Shown: in pieces, positions 48,609-60,300 of the stretch
Numbering within the stretch: position 1 is the first letter of the stretch
How the letters are laid out: the number at the start of each line of letters is the position of its first letter
Assembly: GCA_963082875.1 (NCBI GenBank)
Contig: OY720097.1
Coordinates: forward strand, 3,596,001-3,660,000
Source: Corella eumyota
Taxonomy: Eukaryota; Chordata; Ascidiacea; Phlebobranchia; Corellidae
Direction: 5' to 3'
Length of the DNA stretch: 64,000 nucleotides
The notes under the pieces: generated by a model
What the model saw: only the letters and a program-made list of their open reading frames with translations
Told to the model about the DNA's origin: nothing
The model's database searches: none
Made by a program: the position numbers and the translations under genes

Positions 48609-49270
48609 TAAGAACTTCAACGGTGAATTTAACTACCTTGGAACTACTAATCTAATTTATTTATTAAAAATTTTATTGTAAAACTTATATTACTTAATTT
48701 AAATTGACATACTAACATAATACTAATATTTCGTTTTACTGGTGAATAAATTTAATTGGAACATTGAATTAAAGTGTTTTTTGAAAGATTAAAATTTTTA
48801 AGTTAGATAGGTTTCTATTAAAAATAACCCTAAGCAAACAAGCCGATAAATTAATAATTCAATTAATATTTACAGTTATAGCATATTCTATAACAAAGGC
48901 TAAATCTGTACAGAGTTAGTTAAATTGTCTACAAAATTATTCAGATTAATATTTTTATCTTGAAAGTTAAGGATAATAAAATTGCACCAATAAATTAAAT
49001 CAGTTTAGAAATAAATACAACATAATACAATATAAGCTTTACACTACATAATATACTCATTTTTTTAAGTACAGTTTAAAAGTTATTATTTGTTGATGCC
49101 AGTGCCACTAATATGTATATGCCAGTGCCACTAATTTAGTTATATTCTCCCTTTGATGATATCAAAACATTTCGCTATGCCGGATTTTGTTGTGACGTCA
49201 TACTAATACGAAAGTCGTTGTTAATGATTGTCTTGAGCTATTAATGGTCGAACAGATTGAGTTAAATGTA
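48609..49270. other. Spacer and promoter region of the MTMR2-like gene
   Basis: Contains the sushi-gene 3' UTR. A perfect CRE palindrome TGACGTCA is at 49193-49200, 71 bp before the next ATG, a typical core-promoter position for CREB/ATF sites. A small duplication of TGCCAGTGCCACTAAT is at 49097 and 49120. Confidence 0.55.
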
Positions 49271-52200
49271 ATGGCCTCCAATGACAAAACCACGAAAAAG
49301 GTATCACCAAAGGTTAGTTTTTAATTTACAACTAGATGTTATTAATTAAAAAGGTTTATTAATGGCTTTTGTTGTCATTAAATATGTAAATCGCCTTAAT
49401 AAACTTAATAAACCGAGTCATAAATTATAAGACAGATAAGTATATTTTTAAAGATCCTTTTTGCATAAACATTTTAAGATTTTTGGCAAAATAATGTAAT
49501 GAAATAAAATATAAATTGCAAAACTAATTACCTAGTCTTAATTAATGGTTAAACTAGGTCACAAGGTTCTCAATTTAAAATATTCGTAGGACTTTTGACT
49601 TTTTATTATTTTATAAAATGAATTTTAACTAAATTACAGAAAGATGTGTTAGAAACTGCGTTAACGAATGATGACACAAAAGTTGTTAGATCAACTCCAG
49701 TTGCTCTTATACCGGGAGAGCAAAGTTGTATTACAGCTCTTAATGTGACTTATTTATGCCCTTATATGGGTGCCAAACCAGGACTTCTAATGGTTACCAA
49801 CTATAAGTTGTTTTTCTCTAGTAGTTTGCAAGCAGACAAGGTATCAACAGTTATTTAATTTATATGTATATATACCTAATGTCATACAATTCAGATTACT
49901 AAATATTAACTTTTTCATGTGTTGTGTAATACCTTTATTCCAGTCTGGAAAGTAGGGCAGTTTTCGACGAGATCCCGTGCGTGCAAGCGTAAAAAAATGC
50001 GTGACTGCGCGTGCACGCGTACCCAAATTTCCGGTCTAGGCGTGCATGCGTGATTTATATTAGCGTGTTTTAGGCGTCAGTACTGCACCTTTTTTTAAGA
50101 AACCAGGCGTGCAAAACGCTAATTCCTGGCATGCATTTTTTTTTAATGAAAAAAATCTCGTGCGTGCACAGTGCCCTAATTTCCAGGCTGGCCTTTATTT
50201 GGACTTTATTACTAAATTAACACAATTAGCCAGAAAAAAATTATTTTACTAAACTTTTTTTAGGATGTGAAGTTAACGGTTCAAGTTCCTTTATGTACAA
50301 TAAGTCGCATCGACAAAGTAGGTGGCGCTACAAATGCCTCACGAGCAGCAGATGGTAAAAATCCGTACGGAATTGAGGTATTTTGCAAAGATATGAGGAC
50401 TTTAAGATTTGTTATGAAACAGGAAAGCAAACATAGACGAACTATTTTCGACAAACTACATGAGTTATGTTTTCCACTCTCAAATAAAATGGTAAAAATT
50501 AAAATTAAGATTATTGTAAAATTTCTAATTTTTTCACCAAATTGTAGTGTGTTAATTATTTGTGGTACTTCCTCAGGATTTTATTTAAGCAGGGAACGAA
50601 ATAACGGGTCGCTATTCGCTAAAAGCGAATTGTTTTTTAAAATTAGCGAATCAAGTGTTATTAAAAAACAAAGATTATGACTTGATCCTAACTATTGCTC
50701 TAAAAATGCGACCTTCTTTTTAGCGAATCGTTTTTTAATCGTTAATTCGTACCCTGTTACGCAATATTTTTTTAGTTGTTTTAAAATTTGTAAATGACAG
50801 GTTTAAAAGTAAAAAACTTAATTTTTTATATTCAAGCCATATTTTGCCTTCCAATTTAAAGAAGATTTTCCCGAAGAAACATGTGGCTGGTTTGTATATA
50901 GTGCTAAGTCTGAATACAACAGAATGGGATTGCCTGCTGAAGGATGGAGGTTTACGAAAGCTAACAACAAATATGAACTGTGTGATACTTATCCGCAACT
51001 TGTAAGTTTATAAAATCTATAGAGCTATTTTATTTCTTTTTCACACTATTTTTTATAATTTTACATAAATAGCGTGATGAAAATTAAATTTTTTTAGTAT
51101 ATATATAAATACACAAAACCTTAAGTCAATAATTTTTTGTATTATTGTAGTTAGTTGTACCATCTGCAGCTAGTGAGGATGATTTAAAACAAGTTGCTCA
51201 ATTTCGAAGTAAAGCTCGATTGCCTGTTTTGTCCTGGATTCACCCTGAAAGTCAGGTAAAATAATAACATGTAGGCGTATATACATTTAAGATGTAATTT
51301 AAGACACTTTTAATATACCACTGTGATGTGTGTATAACTTTTACATTGTTTGTTTGTTCAGCATATTTTAAATATTTTTTTTTAAAACAAAATTTTACCT
51401 AAATTTTGATTTTCGCATAAAATTTTAAATTTTTTTGGTCAGTTATTAATGATTTAAGCTTATATTTAGGCGACCATTACTCGATGTGCCCAGCCACTAG
51501 TGGGCATAAGTTCAAAGCGAAGTCGAGATGATGAAAGGTATGTTCATCTTATTCTCGAATCCAACCCTCATGCTCATAAACTTCTCGTATTTGATGCAAG
51601 GCCACAAGCAAATGCTATAGCCAATGTGGTAAGTAAACCCCATACATAAATTCTAGTTAAATTTTATAATAACAATACTTTTTAAGGCATTATCAAAAAT
51701 TCTCAGGGCAAACTGTATAAAATGTTGCTTAAATTAGAGTTTTGTTACCAATTTTTTTAACTTTTTTTCAAAATTCTAATTAATATTAAGTTTTGATTTT
51801 TTTTTCAATTTTTTTGTGGCGACTTTAATAGGCTCGAGGGGGTGGTTATGAGAAAGCAGATGCCTACCCCAGCAGCGAATTAATATTTTGTGACATCCAC
51901 AATATTCATGTCATGCGTGAGTCACAAAGGAAATTACAGGAGGCTTGTTTGTTGGCCCATCCAAGCGATGATAAGCACTGGTTGTCAAATCTTGAGCAGT
52001 CTCAGTGGTTACATCACAGTAAGGTAATTCATCAAAACACAAGCTTGTTTGTTGTTATTAATATGAAGTGTTTACAAGTGATTTATTGGATGTTGTAGTT
52101 GTGCTATTTTTTGTGTTTTGTTATTTTAAAATATATTTTAGTTAACTTATTTTTATTTTTTTTGCCAAATTTTTGTATTATATATATTTAAATTGTTTAA

Positions 52201-54434
52201 ACTGTAAGCTATATTAGGCTGTCATATCCCTTTGATTAGCCTTCTGCAAGTGTTAATAACTTTACCAGACAAGCTAGATTAATTAAATTATTTTTAAAAC
52301 ATTAAAAAACAAAATCTAAAAATTAATCATTTTTTGCTGAGGTTATTCTTGGTGCTGCCACGTCAATAGCTGACAGGGTTGAAAGTAGTAAAGCTTCAGT
52401 GATGGTACATTGTAGTGATGGTTGGGATAGGACGGCTCAACTAACTTCGCTTGCAATGATTATGTTGGATTCTTACTACAGGACCTTGCAAGGGTTTCAG
52501 GTTTGTATTTTAATTGTTATATAGTATCACGGTGAAGAATTTAATTAATTTAAAATGTATATATATATACCAGTAAAAATTTGATCAGATAAAAGGTAAT
52601 GATTATTTTTCAATCTTATTCATTTTTTGCAATTTTGCAATCCAAATTTAAATTGGTGTTTTATTCAAAAAACTAGGTCCTTATTGAAAAAGAATGGTTA
52701 AGTTTCGGCCACAAGTTTGCACAAAGGGTGGGTCATGGTGACAAAAACCATTCAGATTCTGAGAGATCCCCTGTTTTTCTGCAATTTATCGATTGTGTTT
52801 GGCAAATGACACAACAGGTTTGCAAATTGATTAAACTTGTCAACTTTAAATGACTCAAAGCATTTCTTGTTTTTTGTAAAATGACAGTATTCATGATTTT
52901 CTTAATATAACCACTGTTGTTTGGATTTTTTTACTGTGTTTTTCGTGATTTGTTTAATTCTTATGTTTTATTTTTCTTGTTTTTTACTTATACGTTTAAA
53001 CATTTTTATTTCCTTGTTTAAAAAGTACATTTTCTGAACAAAAAGTACATTTTATCTTTTTTATTTAAAACAATTAAAAATGAAATTTACAATTTTTTTA
53101 AAAAAATTTTAATTTCAATTTTTTTTTTTTTTAGTTTCCCACTGTATTTGAGTTTAATGAGCAATTTCTAATCCTAATCTTGGATCATCTTTATTCCTGT
53201 TTGTTTGGAACATTTTTATACAATTGTGACCGAGAAAGAAAAAAAGAGGTACAAAACTTTTTAAATAACATTTTGTAAATCTTATATCAGAAATCCATTT
53301 CATATTCATTTATCCCCAATGTGGGAAGGTCGACTACACAACCTAAACATAGAGTAACATCAGTTACCCTAACTCAGTCTCAAGTTGACTTGGGCAGTTT
53401 CGGATATTATAAAATATAATTGCCTGATAATTAAGCTTCTGTTTAAATATTGACTCAGCAGAAGTTCATACCATTTATAGTGCCTTACTGAAGAGCGCTA
53501 CAGCATAAGAGCAGTAGGGATTAAACCCACGACACACGACCTCATGTAGTTTAACTTACACATCAGCACAACTTTTTTAATGACTAGTATTAGATTAAAT
53601 TTTTTTTTAATGTATCAAAAATTTATTTTTATTTTTGTTACAGGACCTTAAAAAGCGAACTAAGTCTTTGTGGTCATTGATAAATGAAAACAGAGAGGAA
53701 TACCTTAATGCATTATATGTTGCTGCTTACAAGAACCATGTTTTACTTCCAATCGCTTCTGTACGACATCTTGAATTCTGGGCAGGTTATTACTCAAGGT
53801 GGAACCCGAAAATGAAATCACAAGTTAGTGATTGTTTTTTTAATCATTTTTAATTAAAAATTTTGAGTTTAAATAACTGTGATTACATGGCTTTAGAGTT
53901 AGGTTTAAAAAGAATAATTTTTTAAATTTAAAATTGTCATGAAAACTTTTACATAAATCTTTCATTATAAATTTTTTTTACAAACCCCAAACTGAATTTG
54001 TCTACTACAAATAGTAGGTAAAATATACATAAATAAATTTGCGGATAACTCACCCCACCTTTGGCATTTTAATTGTCATCTAACTGTTAAAACTCTCAAC
54101 TAATATTTGCCAGCAATAAATCACCCAATGCACCACAAAATGCTGTTTTATTTATTTTGTAGGTTGTAAATTAAACATACATATATGATAATCTATTGTC
54201 TACCAAACTTTATGATATATAGATATCAAAAACAAGCATATATAGATTTGTAAAAAAAATAAAAATTGTTCTTAAAAATAGGAGCCCATCCAAGAACGAC
54301 ATAAAGAACTTCTTCGAATCAGAGACGAACTTTGTAAAAAAGTTGAAGAATTAGAACAACAGCTCGCTGCCAAATCAATTACACAAACCACGCCAACCAT
54401 AACTGTTAGATCGGATACAGTTCTAGCCACCTAA
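49271..54434 (+). CDS. MTMR2: Myotubularin-related phosphoinositide 3-phosphatase (MTM1/MTMR2 type)
   Basis: Exons: 49271-49312, 49640-49840, 50264-50491, 50837-51001, 51151-51255, 51470-51628, 51832-52023, 52342-52500, 52677-52817, 53135-53248, 53644-53823, 54282-54434 (612 aa; human MTMR2 643). It removes the 3-phosphate from PI3P and PI(3,5)P2 on endosomes. The order is PH-GRAM domain, then phosphatase domain with active loop [11 protein letters not shown] (Cys388, Arg394), then the SID region ([19 protein letters not shown]), then a coiled coil ([21 protein letters not shown]) as in MTMR2. The active-site Cys and Arg are intact, so this is an active rather than pseudophosphatase type. The start exon codes 14 residues. 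Intron 2 holds a hAT MITE and intron 10 a SINE. Poly(A) signal at 54613. MTM1 versus MTMR2 orthology is uncertain if the lineage has one ancestral gene. Confidence 0.95.
49940..50191. mobile_element. hAT-type MITE with perfect 8-bp TSD
   Basis: The element is 252 bp in intron 2 of the phosphatase gene. The left end CCAGTCTGGAAAGTAGGGC is inverted at the right end (read in reverse, CCAGCCTGGAAATTAGGGC). CCTTTATT flanks both sides (49932-49939 and 50192-50199), the 8-bp duplication typical of hAT elements. The inside has repeated GCGTGCA/TGCGTG runs and no coding capacity. The intact TSD suggests a fairly recent insertion. Confidence 0.88.
53302..53552 (-). mobile_element. tRNA-derived SINE, family A
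   Basis: Minus-orientation copy in intron 10 of the phosphatase gene. Plus-strand text runs CCCCAATGTGGGAAGGTCG, CATAGAGTAACATCAGTTAC, GCCTGATAATTAAGC, TCAGCAGAAGTTCATACC, AGCGCTACAGCATAAGAGC, GGATTAAACCCACGAC. The very start of the head is missing. Confidence 0.85.
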
Positions 54435-55456
54435 ATTTATCCACCATTTTTTTTCCTTCTACTGCTTGTAGAAATTAACTTTGGTTAAAACTGCATCAAA
54501 TTCTAATGCTAGTTATTATTTTTTGCAAGAAATTATGATTTTCCCCTTAATATTTGTATAAAAGAATGATTTTTTGCACCTTTTTTGTAATTATTACTAA
54601 TGCAAGCGTGTTAATAAAATTATTATTAAGTAATAGTAAATTAAGACTTGTAGCAATTTACGTTTGTTACCAAGTAACCTTGGGTAAATCACCAAATTTG
54701 TAAAATAAAATAACAATTTCTTACCTAAAACATATTTGATTGTCTTTTTAAACTTTTGAACTGATACTAAAATGGTATTAAATTAATTTTGAAAAATATT
54801 TAAGATTATGTGCAATAATTAAATATGGTTATATGGTAAAATTTAAAATTATATAATAGCCTGTTTTAAAAAAACAAAAGCGAATGAATTTTTTGTTTGG
54901 AAAGCTTTGTGTTTTATATGTATTATTTGGGTTCTTCTTTTTTCAGTATTACTACATTTTCGTTTCAATGTTGTTTGTTCTGATTTTAACACAAAAAATT
55001 AAATGTGTACAATCTTTAAATAATAAGTTAACCATTTGGCCTGGTGTAAACGTATGTATTAAAATAAGTTACAAAAATAAATGTTGATTTAGTATAAAGT
55101 TTATTTATTTCTAAATATCAACCTAATACAAATTATTTGATTGTCTAAGTTAAAATTCACACACAGCTTCATTTTAAACATTAATTATTGCAATCTTTCA
55201 TTAAAACAGAAAGAGTATGGTGTTGTAATATACAACAACACAAATATAAAAAATATGTAAAATAACAGTATGCGACCATGTTTACCAAATGAATATTTTT
55301 TTCGAAAATCAATTTTTTCAACATTTTACCAAAATTCAGGCCAACATTTTAAAGAATTTAAACACCATTTTCTTGTAAACGGTTAATAAAAATGACACAT
55401 TGTCGGTAAAATGAAGATACAGGTGGAATCGAAAGTTAAAGAACTTAGTGAGTTAT
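54435..55456. other. Convergent 3' spacer
   Basis: Holds the 3' ends of the phosphatase gene (+) and MITD1 (-). A + strand 67-residue frame at 54884 is hydrophobic, AT-driven and not called. Confidence 0.5.
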
Positions 55457-57031
55457 TTATCTATCTCTTGTATGCTTAGAATGAAAGACATCAACTGTAG
55501 TTGAATGACACGGCCTTAAGTTCATATCGTGAAAACCAAGACAGAATTTTTCAACACGCTTAAAATAATCCAACCCTCGACCTATTTTAATAATCCAGCC
55601 ATTATCCAACTTAATTTCCCTATCATGCAATGATGCAAAAGTGTATTGCAAATTAATTCCCCTAGATTTCAGGCTGTTTTGAATACAGGTTAAGTTGTCA
55701 GTTTGTTGATTTCCGTGTTCATCCACAGACGTCTTCAGATTAATTTGTTTGATGTTATCGCATTGGGTGACTAGCAATTCGCAGAACCTCAAGAAATTGT
55801 TGATCTAGATTAAATGTTGATAATTTTAATATTATGCGCAGACAGTTGTATTATTATGAATATTACAAAAATTATACCCATAAATTTTGTTATTTCTCAA
55901 ATCTATAGTTTTTCAAAGCTAGTTAATTTTATAAATTCTGCGCTACTGACAACAATTTGTCTATATGCACCACAAACAATAGTTTTATATTATTTTAGAG
56001 GCTTTAATTGGATATATAGATGTATAGAGCCTTGTGCTTATTTAACGAAAATGCCCTCTGCACAAAATTTATATATATAAAAAACAAAAGTAAAACCAAT
56101 TTCAAATTATTAAAAAAAAATGTTTAAAAATTGAAAGTAAAACCAATTACAAATTATAAAAAATAAAAAAAATTGTCCACTATATTAATGCTAAGATAAG
56201 GTAACTACCAACCTGATGAAAGCTCCTGATGTAGGCATCTTCCACCCAGACTTCAGTAACATTTTCATTTAAATATGGACCAAATATTTTACCATATCCA
56301 TGACCAGTTGAATTCTCCTCTATTTTAAGTTGTTCGTGATATTTTCCAACTGCTTTTAGTTGACCTACGGTGCGCTTTATTTTTTCAGCTCTGCTCATAA
56401 ATTCTTCTATTTTATCTCGGTAATGACGTTGTTTTAAAGAATCTGTGCAACCTGGCAATACATTAACTTATATCATAAACCTGTAGTGTATTCTTTAAAG
56501 GCAATATGAATTATAGTCCCTAAACCAAAAAATGATATTTTTTAAAAGTGCTACATTGTATGCAAGAAAATACAGTATTTTTTTAAGTTTACCAGAAGCT
56601 TGGTGTAATGGTAAGAACACTTTGGTTTAACTACATGAGGTTCTTGGTTCGATCCCTGTTGCTCTCAAGCTGTAAGACCCTTGAATAATGCGGCTTAAAA
56701 AGATATAAACTTCGACACTTAATTAGCAGCTTAAGCCTGTAAGCAGTTAATTATCAGGCAATTTTAATCTATAATATTTCAAACTTTCAAACGCAATGTG
56801 AGACTTGGTCGGAGTAACTGATGTTACTCTATGTTAAGGTCGCAAAGTAGACCTTTCATAATGAGGATAAATAAATATATATATAGAACCTTTTAAAACA
56901 TCCATTAATAAGTCGATTCCTTCTTGGTAGCATACCAATGCCGGTTGATATTTGCCAGATTGGTCCAACTCAGTTGCTCGTGTTAACAACTTGATTGCTG
57001 AACCTTCAACCCCAGTTAATAATTTGGCCAT
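55457..57031 (-). CDS. MITD1: MIT domain-containing protein 1
   Basis: Three minus-strand exons: 57031-56890, 56451-56213, 55804-55457 (242 aa; human 249). The N-terminal MIT helices (ATELDQSGKY, ALVCYQEGIDLLMDVLKG) bind ESCRT-III tails. The C-terminal part (EVWVEDAYIRSFHQ, FLRFCELLVTQC, HDREIKLDNGWIIKIGRGLDYF, LRPCHSTTVDVFHSKHT) is the PLD-like membrane-binding domain that MITD1 uses in cytokinesis at the midbody. Similarity to human MITD1 covers the whole length, so identity is firm. An alternative upstream in-frame ATG (57067) would add 12 hydrophobic residues; the inner one (MAKLL) matches human MAKSG. Intron 1 contains a SINE. It shares a 305-bp spacer with XPNPEP3 on the other strand. 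Confidence 0.97.
56592..56885 (+). mobile_element. tRNA-derived SINE, family A (diverged)
   Basis: Copy in MITD1 intron 1, antisense to the gene. Head CCAGAAGCTTGGTGTAATGG, B box TGGTTCGATCCC, AGACCCTTGAATAATGC, ACTTAATTAGCAGC, TTGGTCGGAGTAACTGATG and TTACTCTATGTTAAGG. More substitutions than other copies, with a duplication around AGCAGCTTAAGCCTGTAAGCAG. Confidence 0.85.
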
Positions 57032-57336
57032 TATATTAAAAGAACTTATAATCAAATATGCCTTCACAGTTCAGCTAAAATACCAACCCTAACAATGTGA
57101 AAAACAACTTTAATTTAAATAATCTATATTTTGTAATCAATAGACCTAAATATAGTAAAATTATGTTGAAAAATAACTAACCTAAAAATCTATTAACAAA
57201 AATAAACTTAATTTAAAACAATCTTAGGATTTCCAGATAGAAAATAAATTCAAAATATACTTGATAAGGGGATTTCCCAAATTGACTACTTTTAAGAGAA
57301 TTTTTGCGTTTTGGTTAAAGGCGCGATTAGATATTC
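57032..57336. promoter_or_regulatory. Putative bidirectional promoter MITD1 / XPNPEP3
   Basis: The two ATGs point away from each other 305 bp apart, so both promoters must lie here unless 5' UTR introns extend further. No TATA box is clear on either strand, and the spacer is AT-rich. Confidence 0.5.
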
Positions 57337-60300
57337 ATGCTTAGCTATTGTTATGCACTTAATTTAGTAAACATGAGGTTAGCTTCTTTCATTACCAGAC
57401 ACGTGAAAGTTATTTACGGTGTTTCAATTCGAAATTTTTCCAAAGACGTTTCTGAGAAAGTTACAAACTCTGGAAAAGGTCCTGTAAAACGAAACTTAGG
57501 TCAACCTACTTTTTATACACATCCATTTCTTATGCAAGAAGGTATTTTTTTCTGACTATATTTGTTGTAAAATAAATTCACAAAAGGCAGAAACTAAAAT
57601 GAAATAAAAGAAATTTATAAGCATGTTGAGTAACCTATTTTTATTTTTTGATTCTATATTGAGGATAAATTTAGTCCCAAATTTTTTTTACACTTTTTAG
57701 GTGATGTGACCCCAGGTTTAACTAAAAATGATTATGAAACAAATCGCAACCAACTCATGAAGTCTGTTCTATCTCATGACAAAAATAACGAGGTTTTTAA
57801 TTGATAGTAAATATTCTAATTTTTGATTAAGTAAATTATTTTAAAACCAACAACATGGTGCAGTGGTCAGAACACTTGGCTTCACTACATAAGGTTTCAA
57901 GTTCGATCCTTACTGCTCTTATGCCCTTGAGTAACGTGCTATAAATGGTTAAACTTCTGCTGAGCCAACACTTAATCAGCAGCTTAATTATCTGGCAATT
58001 ATAATTAATAATATCCCGAAAGGCTAATCAAGACTAGCATGGGGTAACTAATGTTACTTTATATTTAGGTAATGAAAATGACTTCCCCAAATAAAGGATG
58101 ATTAAATATTAAAAAAAAACGTTATTTTGTTAATTTTTTAGAAAACTTTCTTACAACATGTTGTTATTTTGTTTGGGGCAACAACAATGTACATGACCGA
58201 AGATATTCCATATCCTTTTCATCAAAACAATAATTTTCGATATCTCACTGGATTTTTGGTTTGTTTATTTTTAAAAAAATTATCCTAAAATTTTTGTATA
58301 ATGTTTTTTTTTATAGTAGTGTTATTCTCTTTTAACAAATATGTAGTTTTTTATTTTTTGGGAGGATAAATTGTAACTATTTTTTCATTTTATTTTATTT
58401 TGGTTCTCGCGCATTGATAAAGGTGAATAATAAATACGATATACAAATAATATTACAATAATGCGACGGAAAAAAAGGACAAAATCAATTTAATGATTTA
58501 AAACATGCCAAAAGTATTAATGTTTACACAAAGATTTTATAGTATATTATGGCATGGTCACCAAACCTAGTATTTAATAACAAATATAATTTAAATTTTG
58601 TTCTAAAAATTTAAAAATATCTTGTCTAGAAATCTTTTTTATGAATTTACTTATGTTTTTGATATTTTTGATTTAGGAGTCAGACAGTTGTCTCATACTT
58701 GAAAGTGAAGGTGAAAACCATATTTCAACGTTATTGGTTTCAAAGAGAGATGAACAAAAGGAATTGTGGCATGGCTCTAGAGCGGGAACAGATGGAGCTT
58801 TGGACTTAACTGGTACTAATATAGTTAACTAATTTTCTACATAACTTAAACTGATAAAAATATAGTATATAGCAGAGTCTTATAATAATTGCTAACATAT
58901 TTTAATAGTATTGTGCATTCATAAATATGATCTTATAAACAAAGTTGTTTAATGACATTTTTAAAATAACGCACTTTTTGCAAATAAAATATAAAATTTA
59001 AATATTTGGTAGTAATTTACTATTAAAATTTTGTTATGTTAAAATTCCTTATTCTTAGTTAGTTATAAATTTTTAAAAGTTCAAATATTTAGGTGTTCAC
59101 CAAACAGATGAAATAGACAATCTTCCAAACTTATTAAAGAAATATTTGTCCCCTGATATTGCTATATGGTATGACTTTCAAAAAATGACAAATATACCAA
59201 GACATATGAATATCATGAGGTAAGTATCGCATTGGCAATATTGTTTTAAATAATATCCATATATACTATATATTTTAACACCGGCAGCAGAGTATAGTAG
59301 TCAAAACAATTGCTACACTACATAAGGTTGTGGGTTTGATCCCCACTGCTCTCATGCTGTGGTGCCCTTGAGTAAGACGTGATAAACCATATAAAAGATA
59401 AAAAAATTGTTAAGCAATTATATTCTATAATATCCTGAACTGCCAAAGGCAACTCGAGACAGGTTGGGGTAACCGATGTTACTCTATGTTTGGGTCTTGC
59501 AGTCAACTTTCCCACATCGAGAATAAAGATATATATTTTATTTTTTTGTAAATATTTAATAGTTAACTACACCAATATAAGGTATATTTTTTAGCCTATT
59601 TATTATTTTTGAAAATCTTTTATGATTTGTAGACCATTTTTGTCTGAAGCAATGGAATTAAAATCTATGGTTCGACCAATCAATCAACTTATACAAGTTC
59701 ATCGAAATATTAAATCAAATAATGAATTACTGTTAATGGCAAAAGCTGCAAAAGTTACATGCGAGGTACAAAAAAATTGGATTTAAAAAAAAAAAAAAAA
59801 AAATAGATTTTTTTTTTAAATTTATATTTATTCTTCAATTTTTTTTTTATTTTAAGGCTTTTAAAAAAGTGATTGAATTTTCCCATCCAAACGTGAATGA
59901 GAGTTCTATTCAGGCTTTATTAGATTGTGAGTCAAGGTTAAGGGGGGCTCAGATGTTAGCTTACCCCCCTGTGGTTGCCGGTGGTAACAGGTAAAAAATA
60001 TTTATAAAAAATAAAATAAAAAAATTTAAATTTCTAGAAGTAAAAAAATAAATTTATAAATTAATACCTAAAGATTAGGAAATTTAAGGTTATAAGCTAA
60101 AATTGTTTAGGTCAACAGTAAATATTTTATTTTTTTGATGATTATAAACTGCTTGTTTTATTAAAAAAAAAAAAAAAAAAAAATTGTTTTGGATATATTT
60201 AATTTTTGGTTTTACTAATACACTTTTACAGAGCAAATACCCTTCACTACATCACCAACAATCAACAAATAAAAGAGGGTGAATTGGTGTTGGTTGATAG

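Noticed and set aside
54884-55087. Plus-strand 67-aa hydrophobic frame downstream of the phosphatase gene
   Set aside because: Phe/Tyr/Ile-rich composition is expected of AT-rich non-coding DNA; no splice partners or homology.
59318-59515. Frames containing [16 protein letters not shown] at 32.0, 59.3, 61.2 and 63.4 kb
   Set aside because: They are readings of the same family A SINE body, not protein-coding.
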